Source: Mesorhizobium sp. L2C084A000 (lineage in GTDB: Bacteria; Pseudomonadota; Alphaproteobacteria; Rhizobiales; Rhizobiaceae). From it: 59,742 bases of DNA. Below, in pieces: positions 33,838 to 42,353 of the stretch. The stretch covers positions 23,862-83,603 of the forward strand of contig NZ_AYWX01000012.1 of assembly GCF_000502875.1 (NCBI RefSeq), given 5' to 3'. The translations under genes were made by a program, and so were the position numbers. A model generated the notes under the pieces. That model saw nothing but the letters and a program-made list of their open reading frames with translations, made no database searches and was not told the DNA's origin. Position 1 is the stretch's first letter, and each line of letters opens with the position of its first letter.

Positions 33838-34344
33838 GTGGGCATTATCACGATCGAGGAATTGCCGGCGCGGCTAACCGGCGGCAAGACGCTGGCGGGG
33901 CTTGACCTCGGCGACAAGACGATCGGCGTCGCGGTCTCGGACCAGAGGTTTTCCTTCGCCCATCCGCGCCCGGTCATCATGCGAAGGAAATTCTCGCTCG
34001 ATGCGGCGGTGCTGCTCGCCTTGCTGCGGAAGGAGAATGCCGGCGCGGTGGTGATTGGGCTGCCGATCAATATGGACGGTTCGGAAGGGCCGCGTGCGCA
34101 GAAATCGCGCGCCTTCGTCCGCAACATGGCCCAGATGAGCGACCTGCCCTTCGTGCTCTGGGATGAAAGACTATCGACGGTCGCGGCCGAAAGGACGCTG
34201 ATCGAGATGGATTTCTCGCGCCGCAAGCGCGCCGGCAAGATCGATTCGGCGGCAGCCGCGTTTATTCTGCAGGGAGTTTTGGACCGGCTTCAGTCGCTCC
34301 ACGCATCCGCTCGAACGGAACCGGACCCGCCCAGCGCTGTCTGA
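33838..34344 (+). CDS. ruvX: Holliday junction resolvase-like protein RuvX/YqgF
   Basis: YqgF-family RNase H-fold nucleases act in pre-16S rRNA processing and possibly junction resolution. The motifs LAGLDLGDKTIGVAVSD, VVIGLPINMDGSEGPRA, FVLWDERLSTVAA and IDSAAAAFILQGVLD are all present. No ATG fits. The frame is open far upstream, and the GTG at 33838 (AAGGA 7 bases upstream) gives 168 residues starting VGIITIEELPARL, close to the family. A GTG at 33784 is an alternative. Its 3' end overlaps the convergent DUF6105 gene by 83 bp. Confidence 0.9.
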   Translation: MGIITIEELPARLTGGKTLAGLDLGDKTIGVAVSDQRFSFAHPRPVIMRRKFSLDAAVLLALLRKENAGAVVIGLPINMDGSEGPRAQKSRAFVRNMAQMSDLPFVLWDERLSTVAAERTLIEMDFSRRKRAGKIDSAAAAFILQGVLDRLQSLHASARTEPDPPSAV

Positions 34345-34603
34345 CCCAGCCGGCGATTTCGCGGCGACGGCGGAAGGCCCAAAGCGCCATCAGCAACAAC
34401 CCGTCGAAGACGCACGTCTTCGCCACCATGCCGGGAATGATCGCCGGATCGATGCCGAGCATCTGGCCATAGAGTTGGAAGAAGAAGTCGTGCATCTGTC
34501 GGCTGAGCATCGTGTAGCCGAAATTGATGTCATTGGCCGACAGATAGAACCAGCCCCAGAAAATCGCCATCGGCGCCGCCCAAAATCCGAAGATGTAGCG
34601 CAT
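34262..34603 (-). CDS. DUF6105-like small membrane protein
   Basis: This 113-residue protein starts MRYIFGFWAAPMAIFWGWFY and continues SANDINFGYTMLSRQMHDFF, with a second helix VFDGLLLMALWAF and a basic C-terminus. The pattern is that of a conserved Rhizobiales membrane protein (DUF6105) of unknown function. Its ATG overlaps the stop of the upstream membrane-protein gene by one base. Its last 83 bases are antisense to the ruvX end. Confidence 0.72.
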   Translation of the reverse strand: MRYIFGFWAAPMAIFWGWFYLSANDINFGYTMLSRQMHDFFFQLYGQMLGIDPAIIPGMVAKTCVFDGLLLMALWAFRRRREIAGWVRQRWAGPVPFERMRGATEAGPKLPAE

Positions 34604-35172
34604 CAGCGGCCTCCCCTGGGATTGGAGCCGGTCTTGGAGACCGTTCGGCCTGATATGAGTGAAAGCAGCGAATTGTGGGCCGCGGCTTTTGCCATGCCAT
34701 GCGCGACGGCATGGATCTCGCTTTCGCCGGAAGCCGCTGCCGCAACCACGGACCGCCGCTCGGCAAGCATGGCGACATAGGACGCCAGAAGTGCCGCCAG
34801 TTGCACGGCGACAGCCATGAACAGCCCGTTGATGCCTTGCGCGGCGCCACCGACGACGATCAGCGACAACACGCCGGACGCGCATATGAAGGCGATGCGG
34901 GCGACGCTGTCGGCGCCCGCGCTGGTCGCGTCGTTGACCAGGGCTTCGACAAAGGCCCAGAAAAACAGAACCGCGACGACAAGCAATGCGGTGGCGAGCG
35001 GCGCCACGACGACGAAATTGTCGAGGTCGACGAAGCGGGTACCCTCGATTGTAGTGCCCAGCACGCCGAGCGCCGCCGCCACACCCCGGTTTCCGTCGAT
35101 GCAGATTAGCGCAAGCAGGGCGAAAACAATCGCCCAGTGCAAGGCCAGAAAAGAGGTCAGTACCTGTCGCAT
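34603..35172 (-). CDS. Conserved membrane protein of unknown function
   Basis: From the ATG at 35172 (AGGAA 6 bases upstream) this is a 189-residue protein with about four hydrophobic helices (FLALHWAIVFALLALICI, NFVVVAPLATALLVVAVLFF, IAFICASGVLSLIVVGGAA, INGLFMAVAVQLAALLASYV) and a cytoplasmic tail. I do not recognise a family. One-base overlap with the DUF6105-like gene shows they are expressed together. The 194-bp gap upstream holds nothing I can identify. Confidence 0.7.
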   Translation of the reverse strand: MRQVLTSFLALHWAIVFALLALICIDGNRGVAAALGVLGTTIEGTRFVDLDNFVVVAPLATALLVVAVLFFWAFVEALVNDATSAGADSVARIAFICASGVLSLIVVGGAAQGINGLFMAVAVQLAALLASYVAMLAERRSVVAAAASGESEIHAVAHGMAKAAAHNSLLSLISGRTVSKTGSNPRGGR

Positions 35173-35366
35173 CGGTGTTCCTGCTTCGCAAAGCAAGAGA
35201 CGGCCAATCTGAACCATTCCCTGCTTGCACTAGGACAGTGGGCCTTGCCGTCCGCCATCGCAATGGAAACCATTTGTTAAGGTTAACGGCGATTAGCCAT
35301 ACGCGTGAAGATGCCCGCCAACGCGTCAAAACTGTGGATGGCGCCGGTTTTTGCGATGCTCGCGGC

Positions 35367-36995
35367 TCAGTTCACCGGCGGATAGAGCGTGTCGATGATC
35401 ATGCGTGCATCGTGGCGCGAATCGATCATGCCATAGGTGTTGCGCCATTGGCCGGCCAAACGCGTCTCGACGAAAGCGTCGGCGATCCGCCCTGCCCCCA
35501 GACGGCGCAATTCCGCCGCCGCAGCCGACAGCGCCAGCTGCTCGGTCAGCAGCCGGGCAGAACCTTCGTCGGTTGAGGCAACCTGCATCGCCGCCTTCAG
35601 CACGCCGATCGTGCCGCGTCCGCCGGCGCCGAGATCACGGTCGATGCCGGCCAGCACATCCTCGAACAGGCCGGGCGCACGGCCGAGCACGCGCAGCACA
35701 TCAAGCGCCATGACATTGCCCGAGCCTTCCCAGATCGCGTTGACCGGGGCCTCGCGATAGTAGCGGGCGAGTGGCGCCTCCTCGACATAGCCATTGCCGC
35801 CGAGGCACTCCATAGTCTCATAGAGCAAAGGCGGCGCGATCTTGCAGACCCAGTATTTGACGACCGGCGTCATGGCCCGAGCAAACGCCGCCTCGCCGCG
35901 ATCGCTGGCCGCCTCGTCGAAGGAGCGCGCCAACCGGAACGACAGCGCGGTGGCGGCGGCGACATCGAGCGCCATGTCGGCCAGAACGCGCTGCATCAAC
36001 GGCTGCTCGATCAGGGTCGAACCGAACACCTGGCGATGGCGGGCGTGGTGAACGGCCTCGGCCAGGCCCGCGCGCATGATCGCCGACGATGCGATGGCAC
36101 AATCGAGCCGGGTCAGGGTGACCATGTCCATGATCGTCTTCACACCGGCACCGGCTTCGCCGACCATCTCGCCGATGGCATTGACAAATTCGACTTCGGA
36201 GGAGGCGTTGGAACGATTGCCGAGCTTGTCCTTCAGCCGCTGAAAGCGGAAGCCGTTGCCCGAACCGTCACCGAGAACGCGCGGCACGAGGAAGCACGAT
36301 AGTCCCTCAGGCGCCTGCGCCAGCACCAGGAAGGCATCCGACATCGGCGCGGACATGAACCATTTGTGCCCGTTCAGACGATAAAAACCGCTGCCGGCGC
36401 GTTCCGCCCTCGTCACATTGGCGCGCACATCGGTGCCGCCCTGTTTCTCGGTCATGCCCATGCCGAGGGTCAGCCCGGTCTTCTCGACCGGCGGTTTCTG
36501 GCTCTGGTCGTATTTGCGCGTCGTCACGCGCGGCGCCCATTCGCGAAACAGTTTCGGGCTGGCCATCAAGGCCGCCAGCGAAGCGTTGGTCATGGTGATG
36601 GGGCACAGATGCCCGGTCTCCAGCTCCGCCGTCAGATAAAACCGGGCGGCACGGACCTGATGGCGGCGGCCGATCTCGGTGTCGCCGTTCTCCCACACCG
36701 AGGAATGCAGCCCGTTGGCCACAGAGCGGCGCATCAAGGCGTGATAGGCGGGATGGAACTCGACCACGTCGATGCGCCGTCCCTGGCGATCATGCGTCCT
36801 GAGCTTCGGCGTCTCGACATTGGCGAGGCGCGCCAATTCCTGCGCCTCCTGCGTCAGCACAAAGCGGCCGAGACCATCGAGTTCCCGGCGCACCGGATCG
36901 GAAAAACGCTCCGCTAGCTGGATCAGCAACGGATCGCCCCGCCAGGCGTTGCCGCCCGTCAGCGGCGGCGGCTGGTTCGTCACGTCGTCGGTCAC
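35367..36995 (-). CDS. AidB-like acyl-CoA dehydrogenase family protein
   Basis: This 542-residue flavoprotein matches the AidB branch of acyl-CoA dehydrogenases: TNQPPPLTGGNAWRGDPLL at the N-terminus (AidB-specific), MTEKQGGTDVRANVT (FAD loop), LNGHKWFMSAPMSD, LARYYREAPVNAIWEGSGN and a long C-terminal helical domain. E. coli AidB is linked to the response to alkylating agents and binds DNA. The start is the GTG at 36995, with AAGGA 6 bases upstream. The frame extends further to 37169 without support. It is divergent from pyrB. Confidence 0.92.
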   Translation of the reverse strand: MTDDVTNQPPPLTGGNAWRGDPLLIQLAERFSDPVRRELDGLGRFVLTQEAQELARLANVETPKLRTHDRQGRRIDVVEFHPAYHALMRRSVANGLHSSVWENGDTEIGRRHQVRAARFYLTAELETGHLCPITMTNASLAALMASPKLFREWAPRVTTRKYDQSQKPPVEKTGLTLGMGMTEKQGGTDVRANVTRAERAGSGFYRLNGHKWFMSAPMSDAFLVLAQAPEGLSCFLVPRVLGDGSGNGFRFQRLKDKLGNRSNASSEVEFVNAIGEMVGEAGAGVKTIMDMVTLTRLDCAIASSAIMRAGLAEAVHHARHRQVFGSTLIEQPLMQRVLADMALDVAAATALSFRLARSFDEAASDRGEAAFARAMTPVVKYWVCKIAPPLLYETMECLGGNGYVEEAPLARYYREAPVNAIWEGSGNVMALDVLRVLGRAPGLFEDVLAGIDRDLGAGGRGTIGVLKAAMQVASTDEGSARLLTEQLALSAAAAELRRLGAGRIADAFVETRLAGQWRNTYGMIDSRHDARMIIDTLYPPVN

Positions 36996-37188
36996 GCCCA
37001 ATCCTTCTATCGTCAGAAAGCCACGAATCCGGGGCTGTCGGCTAGATATAGCCAAGCCATGCAGCGCGCGCGATGAAAATACCGGCCGATACAATCGGCT
37101 ATCTACACGAAAAAATTGAGGAGAACGGCTACAATGCAAAGCTGGCGCTTGCAGCCGCAAAGTCTCCACCCTATAGCAGCGCCTTGAG

Positions 37189-38148
37189 ATGACCGACGCT
37201 TCGTCCCCCTATCCTCATCGCCATCTTCTGGGCATCCGCGACCTTTCCCCCGCCGATATCGAGCTGTTGCTCGACAGGGCGGACCGGGCGGTCGCGATCT
37301 CGCGGCAGTCGGAGAAGAAAACCTCGACGCTGCGCGGTCGCACACAGATCAACCTCTTCTATGAAGCCTCGACGCGCACACAGTCGTCGTTCGAGCTTGC
37401 CGGAAAGCGGCTCGGCGCCGATGTCATGAACATGTCGGTGGCAAGCTCTTCGGTGAAGAAGGGCGAAACGCTCATCGACACGGCGATGACGCTGAACGCC
37501 ATGCGGCCCGACATCCTGATCATCCGCCACCAATCGGCCGGTGCTGCCGCCCTTCTGGCGCAGAAGGTCGGCTGCTCCGTCGTCAACGCCGGCGACGGCG
37601 CGCATGAACACCCGACACAGGCGCTGCTCGATGCGCTGACCATTCGTCGCGCCAAGGGTCCGCTGTCGAAGCTCATCGTGGCAATCTGCGGCGACATCCT
37701 GCATTCGCGCGTGGCGCGTTCCAACATCATGCTGCTCAACGCGCTCGGCGCGCAGGTGCGCGTCGTCGCTCCGTCGACGCTGCTGCCCACCGGCATCGAG
37801 AAGATGGGCGTCATCGTAACCCGTTCGATGGCCGAAGGCCTCAAGGACGCCGACGTGGTGATGATGCTGCGCCTGCAGCGCGAGCGCATGGAAGGCGCTT
37901 TCGTGCCTTCGGTGCGCGAATATTTCCGCTATTTCGGCCTCGATGCGGAAAAACTGAAGGCCGCCAAGGACGACGCGCTGGTGATGCACCCCGGGCCGAT
38001 GAACCGCGGCGTCGAGATCGCCTCGGAAATCGCCGACGGTCCGCAGAGCGTCATCCAGGAACAGGTCGAGATGGGCGTCGCCGTGCGCATGGCGGTGATG
38101 GAAGCGCTTCTTGACCCGCGCCGTAATCAAGAGGGCCGCGGGGCATGA
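37189..38148 (+). CDS. pyrB: Aspartate carbamoyltransferase catalytic subunit
   Basis: PyrB condenses carbamoyl phosphate and aspartate in pyrimidine synthesis. The 319 residues contain the carbamoyl-phosphate motif ASTRTQSSFELAGKRLG, the 80s-loop region SVKKGETLIDT, HEHPTQALLDALT and the aspartate-site MHPGPMNRGVEIASE. There is no pyrI. Instead it is followed, with a 4-base overlap, by a dihydroorotase homologue lacking catalytic residues, the arrangement of Pseudomonas-type ATCase. Confidence 0.97.
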   Translation: MTDASSPYPHRHLLGIRDLSPADIELLLDRADRAVAISRQSEKKTSTLRGRTQINLFYEASTRTQSSFELAGKRLGADVMNMSVASSSVKKGETLIDTAMTLNAMRPDILIIRHQSAGAAALLAQKVGCSVVNAGDGAHEHPTQALLDALTIRRAKGPLSKLIVAICGDILHSRVARSNIMLLNALGAQVRVVAPSTLLPTGIEKMGVIVTRSMAEGLKDADVVMMLRLQRERMEGAFVPSVREYFRYFGLDAEKLKAAKDDALVMHPGPMNRGVEIASEIADGPQSVIQEQVEMGVAVRMAVMEALLDPRRNQEGRGA

Positions 38149-39431
38149 GCATAACGGTCTTTGAGCGCGCACGCATTATCGACCCCTCGCGCGGCATCGA
38201 TGAAGTCGGCGCCGTCTTCGTCGATGGCCGCAAGATCGTAGCCGCCGGCAAAGCAGCGCTGAACCAGGGCGCGCCCGAGGGCGCCACCGTTATCGACTGC
38301 GCCGGCAAGGCGATCATTCCAGGCCTGATCGACGGCCGTGTCTTCATCGGCGAACCGGGCGGCGAGCATCGCGAGACCATTGCGTCGGCAAGTGTCGCGG
38401 CGGCGGCCGGCGGCGTCACATCCATCGTCATGATGCCCGATACCGATCCGGTGATCGACAATGTGGCGCTGGTCGAATTCGTGCTGCGCACCGCCAAGGA
38501 CACGGCCATCGTCAACGTCTTTCCGGCTGCGGCGATCACCAAGGGCCTCGACGGGCGCGAAATGACCGAGTTCGGCCTGCTGCGCGAAGCCGGCGCCGTC
38601 GCCTTCACCGATGGCCGTCACACCATATCGAGCGCGCTGGTGATGCGCCGCGCGCTGACCTATGCGCGCGACTTCGGCGCCACCATCGTGCATGAGACGC
38701 AGGATGCGGACCTCGGTTCATCCGGCGTGATGAATGAAGGCCTCTACGCCAGTTGGCTCGGCCTCTCCGGCGTTCCGCGCGAAGCCGAATCCATCCCGCT
38801 GGAGCGCGATCTGGCCTTGGCCCGGCTGACGCGTGGTTCGTACCATGCAGCAAAGATCTCGACGGCGATGGCGGCAAACGCCATAACGCGTGCGAAAGCC
38901 GACGGCGCGACGGTGACGTCAGGCGTGGCGATCCACAATCTGTCGCTGAATGAAAACGATGTCGGCGAATACCGCACCTTCTTCCGCCTGACGCCACCTT
39001 TGCGCGCCGAGGAAGACCGGTTGGCGATGATCGAGGCGGTCAGGGACGGCACGATCGACATCATCGTCTCCTCGCATGATCCGCAGGATGTCGACACCAA
39101 GCGCCTGCCCTTCGCCGATGCGGCGGCCGGCGCCATAGGGTTGGAGACGCTTCTGGGCGCCGCACTGCGGCTCTACCACAATGGCGATGTGCCGTTGCTC
39201 CGGCTGATCGAAACCCTGTCCACCGCTCCCGCAAAACTGTTCGGCCTGCCCGGCGGCACGCTGAAGCCGGGCGCTGTCGCCGATCTTGCGCTTGTCGACC
39301 TCGACGGACCCTGGATCGTCAGCGAAAGCGGCATTCGTTCGCGGTCGAAAAACACCTGTTTCGAAGGCGCGCGACTGCAAGGCAAGGTCTTGCAAACGCT
39401 GATTGCGGGCCGCACAGTGTTTTCCGCCTGA
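38145..39431 (+). CDS. pyrC: Dihydroorotase homologue, probably inactive (PyrC'-like ATCase partner)
   Basis: This 428-residue amidohydrolase-fold protein aligns with class I dihydroorotases. However, the metal site LIDxHxHLREPG reads LIDGRVFIGEPG (both His replaced), the HH of the third block reads IHN, and the catalytic TDHAP reads SSHDP. It therefore probably cannot bind the zinc pair. In Pseudomonas such pseudo-DHOases are needed to assemble the PyrB dodecamer. A true dihydroorotase should lie elsewhere. Coupled to pyrB by a 4-base overlap. Confidence 0.88.
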   Translation: MSITVFERARIIDPSRGIDEVGAVFVDGRKIVAAGKAALNQGAPEGATVIDCAGKAIIPGLIDGRVFIGEPGGEHRETIASASVAAAAGGVTSIVMMPDTDPVIDNVALVEFVLRTAKDTAIVNVFPAAAITKGLDGREMTEFGLLREAGAVAFTDGRHTISSALVMRRALTYARDFGATIVHETQDADLGSSGVMNEGLYASWLGLSGVPREAESIPLERDLALARLTRGSYHAAKISTAMAANAITRAKADGATVTSGVAIHNLSLNENDVGEYRTFFRLTPPLRAEEDRLAMIEAVRDGTIDIIVSSHDPQDVDTKRLPFADAAAGAIGLETLLGAALRLYHNGDVPLLRLIETLSTAPAKLFGLPGGTLKPGAVADLALVDLDGPWIVSESGIRSRSKNTCFEGARLQGKVLQTLIAGRTVFSA

Positions 39432-39488
39432 ACCGGCCACGGCGCACCGCGCCTGATCCGGCCGAACTGGGGAAATGCGGGGGAAACA

Positions 39489-40076
39489 ATGATTTACAGC
39501 CTCATCCCAGCGCTCGTGTTCGGCTATTTGCTTGGCTCGATTCCGTTCGGGCTCCTGCTCACTCGCGCCGCTGGCCTTGGCGATGTGCGCAAGATCGGCT
39601 CCGGCAATATCGGCGCCACCAACGTTCTGCGCACCGGCAACAAGGGCCTTGCCGCCGCGACGCTGCTACTCGACGCGCTGAAGGGCACGGCCGCCGTGCT
39701 GATAGCAGGCCATTTCGCGCCTGACCTGGCGATCTGGGCCGGTCTCGGCGCCTTTCTCGGTCATCTCTTCCCGGTCTGGCTCGGTTTCAAGGGCGGCAAG
39801 GGCGTCGCCACCTATCTCGGTGTGCTGATCGGCCTTGCCTGGCAGGTGGCGCTGATCTTCGCCGTCGCCTGGCTGGTGATGGCATTCCTCTTCCGGTATT
39901 CCTCGCTTGCGGCGCTGACAGCGGCGGTCATCGTGCCGATCGCCCTCTATGTGCTGAGCACACCACAGAATGCGGCCTTGTTCGTGGTGATGAGCATCAT
40001 CGTTTTCATCAAGCACCGGGAAAACATTTCGCGCCTGCTTACCGGCACCGAGGGCAAGATCGGAGCCAAGGGGTGA
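39489..40076 (+). CDS. plsY: Glycerol-3-phosphate acyltransferase PlsY
   Basis: PlsY transfers an acyl group from acyl-phosphate to glycerol-3-phosphate, the first step of phospholipid synthesis. The 195-residue five-helix membrane protein shows the three PlsY motifs: YLLGSIPFGLLL with IGSGNIGATNVLRTG, GHLFPVWLGFKGGKGVAT and the C-terminal IIVFIKHRENISRLLTG. Its stop overlaps the dprA GTG start by 4 bases. Confidence 0.96.
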   Translation: MIYSLIPALVFGYLLGSIPFGLLLTRAAGLGDVRKIGSGNIGATNVLRTGNKGLAAATLLLDALKGTAAVLIAGHFAPDLAIWAGLGAFLGHLFPVWLGFKGGKGVATYLGVLIGLAWQVALIFAVAWLVMAFLFRYSSLAALTAAVIVPIALYVLSTPQNAALFVVMSIIVFIKHRENISRLLTGTEGKIGAKG

Positions 40077-41233
40077 GCGAGCCTGCCGCCGTGGTGAGTG
40101 GGCCGGCCGCCGGGCCGCGGCTCAGCGACCGGCAGCGGCTGAGCTGGCTGCGGCTGATCCGCACCCAGAATGTCGGCCCCGCATCCTTTCGCGACCTCAT
40201 CAACCGTTTCGGTTCGGCCGAGGTGGCGCTGGAGATATTGCCGGAACTGATGATTTCGGGCGGCGCCATCCGGATCGCTCGCATCCCTTCCGTTGCCGAA
40301 GCCGAGGCGGAACTGGAACTAGCCGGAAAGGCCGGCGCCCGCTTTGTCGGGATCGGTGAGACAGACTACCCACCCCTGTTGCGCAACATGGACCATCCGC
40401 CGCCCCTGCTGGCGGTAAAGGGCAACGCAGCTGTTTTCCGGCTGCCGGGTGTCGCCATCGTCGGGGCACGCAACGCGTCGCTGGCCGGCATCAAGATGGC
40501 ACGCATGCTGGCAGCCGACCTCGGCCGCGACGGCTACGCAATCGTCTCCGGCCTGGCGCGCGGCATCGACACCGCGGCGCATCAGGGCAGTCTTGCGACC
40601 GGCACGATCGGCGTCCTGGCTGGCGGTCTCGACCTGCCTTACCCGCCTGAAAATGCCGGCCTGTGCGAGGAAATCGCCGAGCGTGGCGCCATCATTTCGG
40701 AGATGCCGTTCGGCTGGCAGCCGCGCGCCCAGGATTTTCCGCGCCGCAACCGCCTTGTTGCGGGTGCGGTCCTTGGGCTGGTGGTGGTCGAGGCAGCGCA
40801 ACGCTCCGGCTCCCTGATCAGCGCCAGGCTTGCCGGCGAAATGGGCCGGCTGGTCTTTGCCGTGCCGGGCTCACCGCTCGATCCACGCGCCGCCGGTACC
40901 AACGGCCTGCTCAAGGATGGTGCCACCCTGGTCACCGAGGCATCGGATATTTCCAGGGCGATCGCCCCGCTGACCGGCATGCGGGCGCCCGACGTGCCGC
41001 CGTTCGAAGAGCCGCCCGACTTCTCGGCCACACCACCGCCCGGCGAAAGCGACCGCGCCCGCGTCATCGAGGCGCTCGGCCCGACGCCAGTGGCGGTCGA
41101 CGAGATCATCCGCCACACCGGCCTGCACCCGGCCCAGGTCTTCATGGTGCTGCTGGAACTCGACCTCGCCGGCCGGCTCGAACGCCACGCCGGCGCCAAT
41201 GTTTCGCTGGTGTTCGGGGAGCCTTCGGTCTGA
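40073..41233 (+). CDS. dprA: DNA-processing protein DprA
   Basis: DprA loads RecA on incoming single-stranded DNA during natural transformation. The 386-residue protein has an N-terminal helical domain (LSWLRLIRTQNVGPASFRDL), the Rossmann core (VAIVGARNASLAGIKMA, SGLARGIDTAAHQGSLA, FPRRNRLVAGAVLGLVVVEA, GSLISARLAGEMGR) and a C-terminal winged helix (TPVAVDEIIRHTGLHPAQVF). The start is GTG within the plsY stop. Confidence 0.96.
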   Translation: MSEPAAVVSGPAAGPRLSDRQRLSWLRLIRTQNVGPASFRDLINRFGSAEVALEILPELMISGGAIRIARIPSVAEAEAELELAGKAGARFVGIGETDYPPLLRNMDHPPPLLAVKGNAAVFRLPGVAIVGARNASLAGIKMARMLAADLGRDGYAIVSGLARGIDTAAHQGSLATGTIGVLAGGLDLPYPPENAGLCEEIAERGAIISEMPFGWQPRAQDFPRRNRLVAGAVLGLVVVEAAQRSGSLISARLAGEMGRLVFAVPGSPLDPRAAGTNGLLKDGATLVTEASDISRAIAPLTGMRAPDVPPFEEPPDFSATPPPGESDRARVIEALGPTPVAVDEIIRHTGLHPAQVFMVLLELDLAGRLERHAGANVSLVFGEPSV

Positions 41234-41485
41234 CGCTGTTCGCATTTTCGCGCCGCCGAACTCCTTCGAGAAGCTCGGCGAGGATGGCCTTTTCAGCCGG
41301 CTTTCCGCTTTGCCGCGCCTGTGCTCATCTGTTCGACGCCAAGACCGGCCGGCGGATTGTAGGGCAAAGGTCTGATATCCCGAGGCAAAGGTCTCAAGCA
41401 AAAGTTGGCTCTTGCCACTCGCGTCCGTTGGCACCAATCTCGCTCAGCCGCTCATCGGTGGATGTCGGCATGACAGGATCTTGCC

Positions 41486-41956
41486 ATGACACGCGATCCG
41501 ATGCTCGCCCACCTTCGATCCGCCGACGCGGTCGCGCGCGAGGCGGCGGCGCATGGGCATCATCCGTTTGGTTGCGTGCTGGTCGGGCCGGACGATCGGG
41601 TGCTGATGCGGCAAGGCAATCTCGACACGGTGCGCCACGCCGAGACGGAGCTCGCCCGGCGCGCCGCGGCAGCCTACGAGCCGGAGTTCTTATGGCAATG
41701 CACGCTGGTCTCAACCGGTGAGCCCTGCGCGATGTGCACCGGAACGCTCTACTGGGCGAATATCGGCCGGCTGGTCTACGGCTTCGAGGAGACCGAGCTG
41801 CTGGCGCTCACCGGGGATCACGCAGAGAATCCGACGATGAGCCTCTCTTCGCGCACCGTCCTCGACTCTGGCCAGAAAAAGATCGAGGTCTTTGGCCCCT
41901 TCCCAGAAATCGCCGACGAGATGCTCGCACCGCACCGCGATTTCTGGAAGCGCTGA
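41486..41956 (+). CDS. Nucleoside/nucleobase deaminase (CDA fold)
   Basis: This 156-residue zinc deaminase has the catalytic RHAETELARR (HAE) and STGEPCAMCTGTLYWANIG (PCxxC) motifs, plus HPFGCVLVGPDD near the start. The family includes guanine and cytosine deaminases and TadA. The C-terminus (PFPEIADEMLAPHRDFWKR) favours a guanine-deaminase/cytosine-deaminase-like enzyme over TadA. Substrate not certain. A 252-bp gap before it holds only an 11-bp direct repeat (GGCAAAGGTCT). Confidence 0.85.
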   Translation: MTRDPMLAHLRSADAVAREAAAHGHHPFGCVLVGPDDRVLMRQGNLDTVRHAETELARRAAAAYEPEFLWQCTLVSTGEPCAMCTGTLYWANIGRLVYGFEETELLALTGDHAENPTMSLSSRTVLDSGQKKIEVFGPFPEIADEMLAPHRDFWKR

Positions 41957-42019
41957 CGGCTTCGAGCCAGTTGTGGTGTGCCCTTCCCGAGAGATGGGTG
42001 ACAGTTTATCGCGTGGATT

Positions 42020-42095
42020 TGGTGAGCGCGATGGGATTCGAACCCATGACCTACTGATTAAAAGTCAGTTGCTCTACCGGCTGAGCTACGCGCTC
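42020..42095 (-). tRNA. tRNA-Lys (anticodon UUU)
   Basis: On the minus strand the sequence runs from GAGCGCG (5' acceptor strand) through TAGCTCAGCCGGTAGAGCA (D arm), the anticodon arm CTGACTTTTAATCAG with loop CTTTTAA (anticodon TTT), GGGTTCGAATCCC (T arm) and CGCGCTC, to an encoded ACCA 3' end. All arms pair fully. 76 nt including CCA. Confidence 0.97.
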
Positions 42096-42129
42096 CCGCG
42101 GGCGAAAGGCGGCCCTCGAAATTGCGCGG

Positions 42130-42158
42130 AACATAGGGAGAGTGCCTCGACCGGTCAA
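42130..42158 (-). promoter_or_regulatory. Promoter of tRNA-Lys
   Basis: TTGACC and TATGTT are separated by 17 bp on the minus strand, about 35 bp upstream of the tRNA 5' end. This is a strong housekeeping promoter match. Confidence 0.65.
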
Positions 42159-42353
42159 CCGGAAAAAGAGGGCTCGCAAACACGGGCGGCTTCGCCCTGT
42201 CGCGACACTTGCCAGCCGCGCCATCGGTGGGAGAACAGCCAAGGGAACACTGGCATTTCTGCCCGACAGCGGCATCCAGTCTGGGGAACAATTGTATGCG
42301 CCGCTCGTTTTCCCGGCACAGGGACGTCCGCCAAACTATCGAGGAGAAGACCA

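Noticed and set aside
41366..41402. Direct repeat GGCAAAGGTCT (two copies) upstream of the deaminase gene
   Set aside because: Only two short copies with no symmetry or promoter context. Could be chance.
40663..41721. A 352-codon plus-strand frame overlapping dprA and the deaminase gene
   Set aside because: Out of frame with both recognised proteins. Arg/Gly-rich composition indicates a shadow frame.
41892..42353. Long upstream extension of the BA14K frame, crossing the tRNA-Lys gene
   Set aside because: The extension overlaps a complete tRNA and the deaminase end. The signal peptide and GAGGAG site fix the start at 42354.
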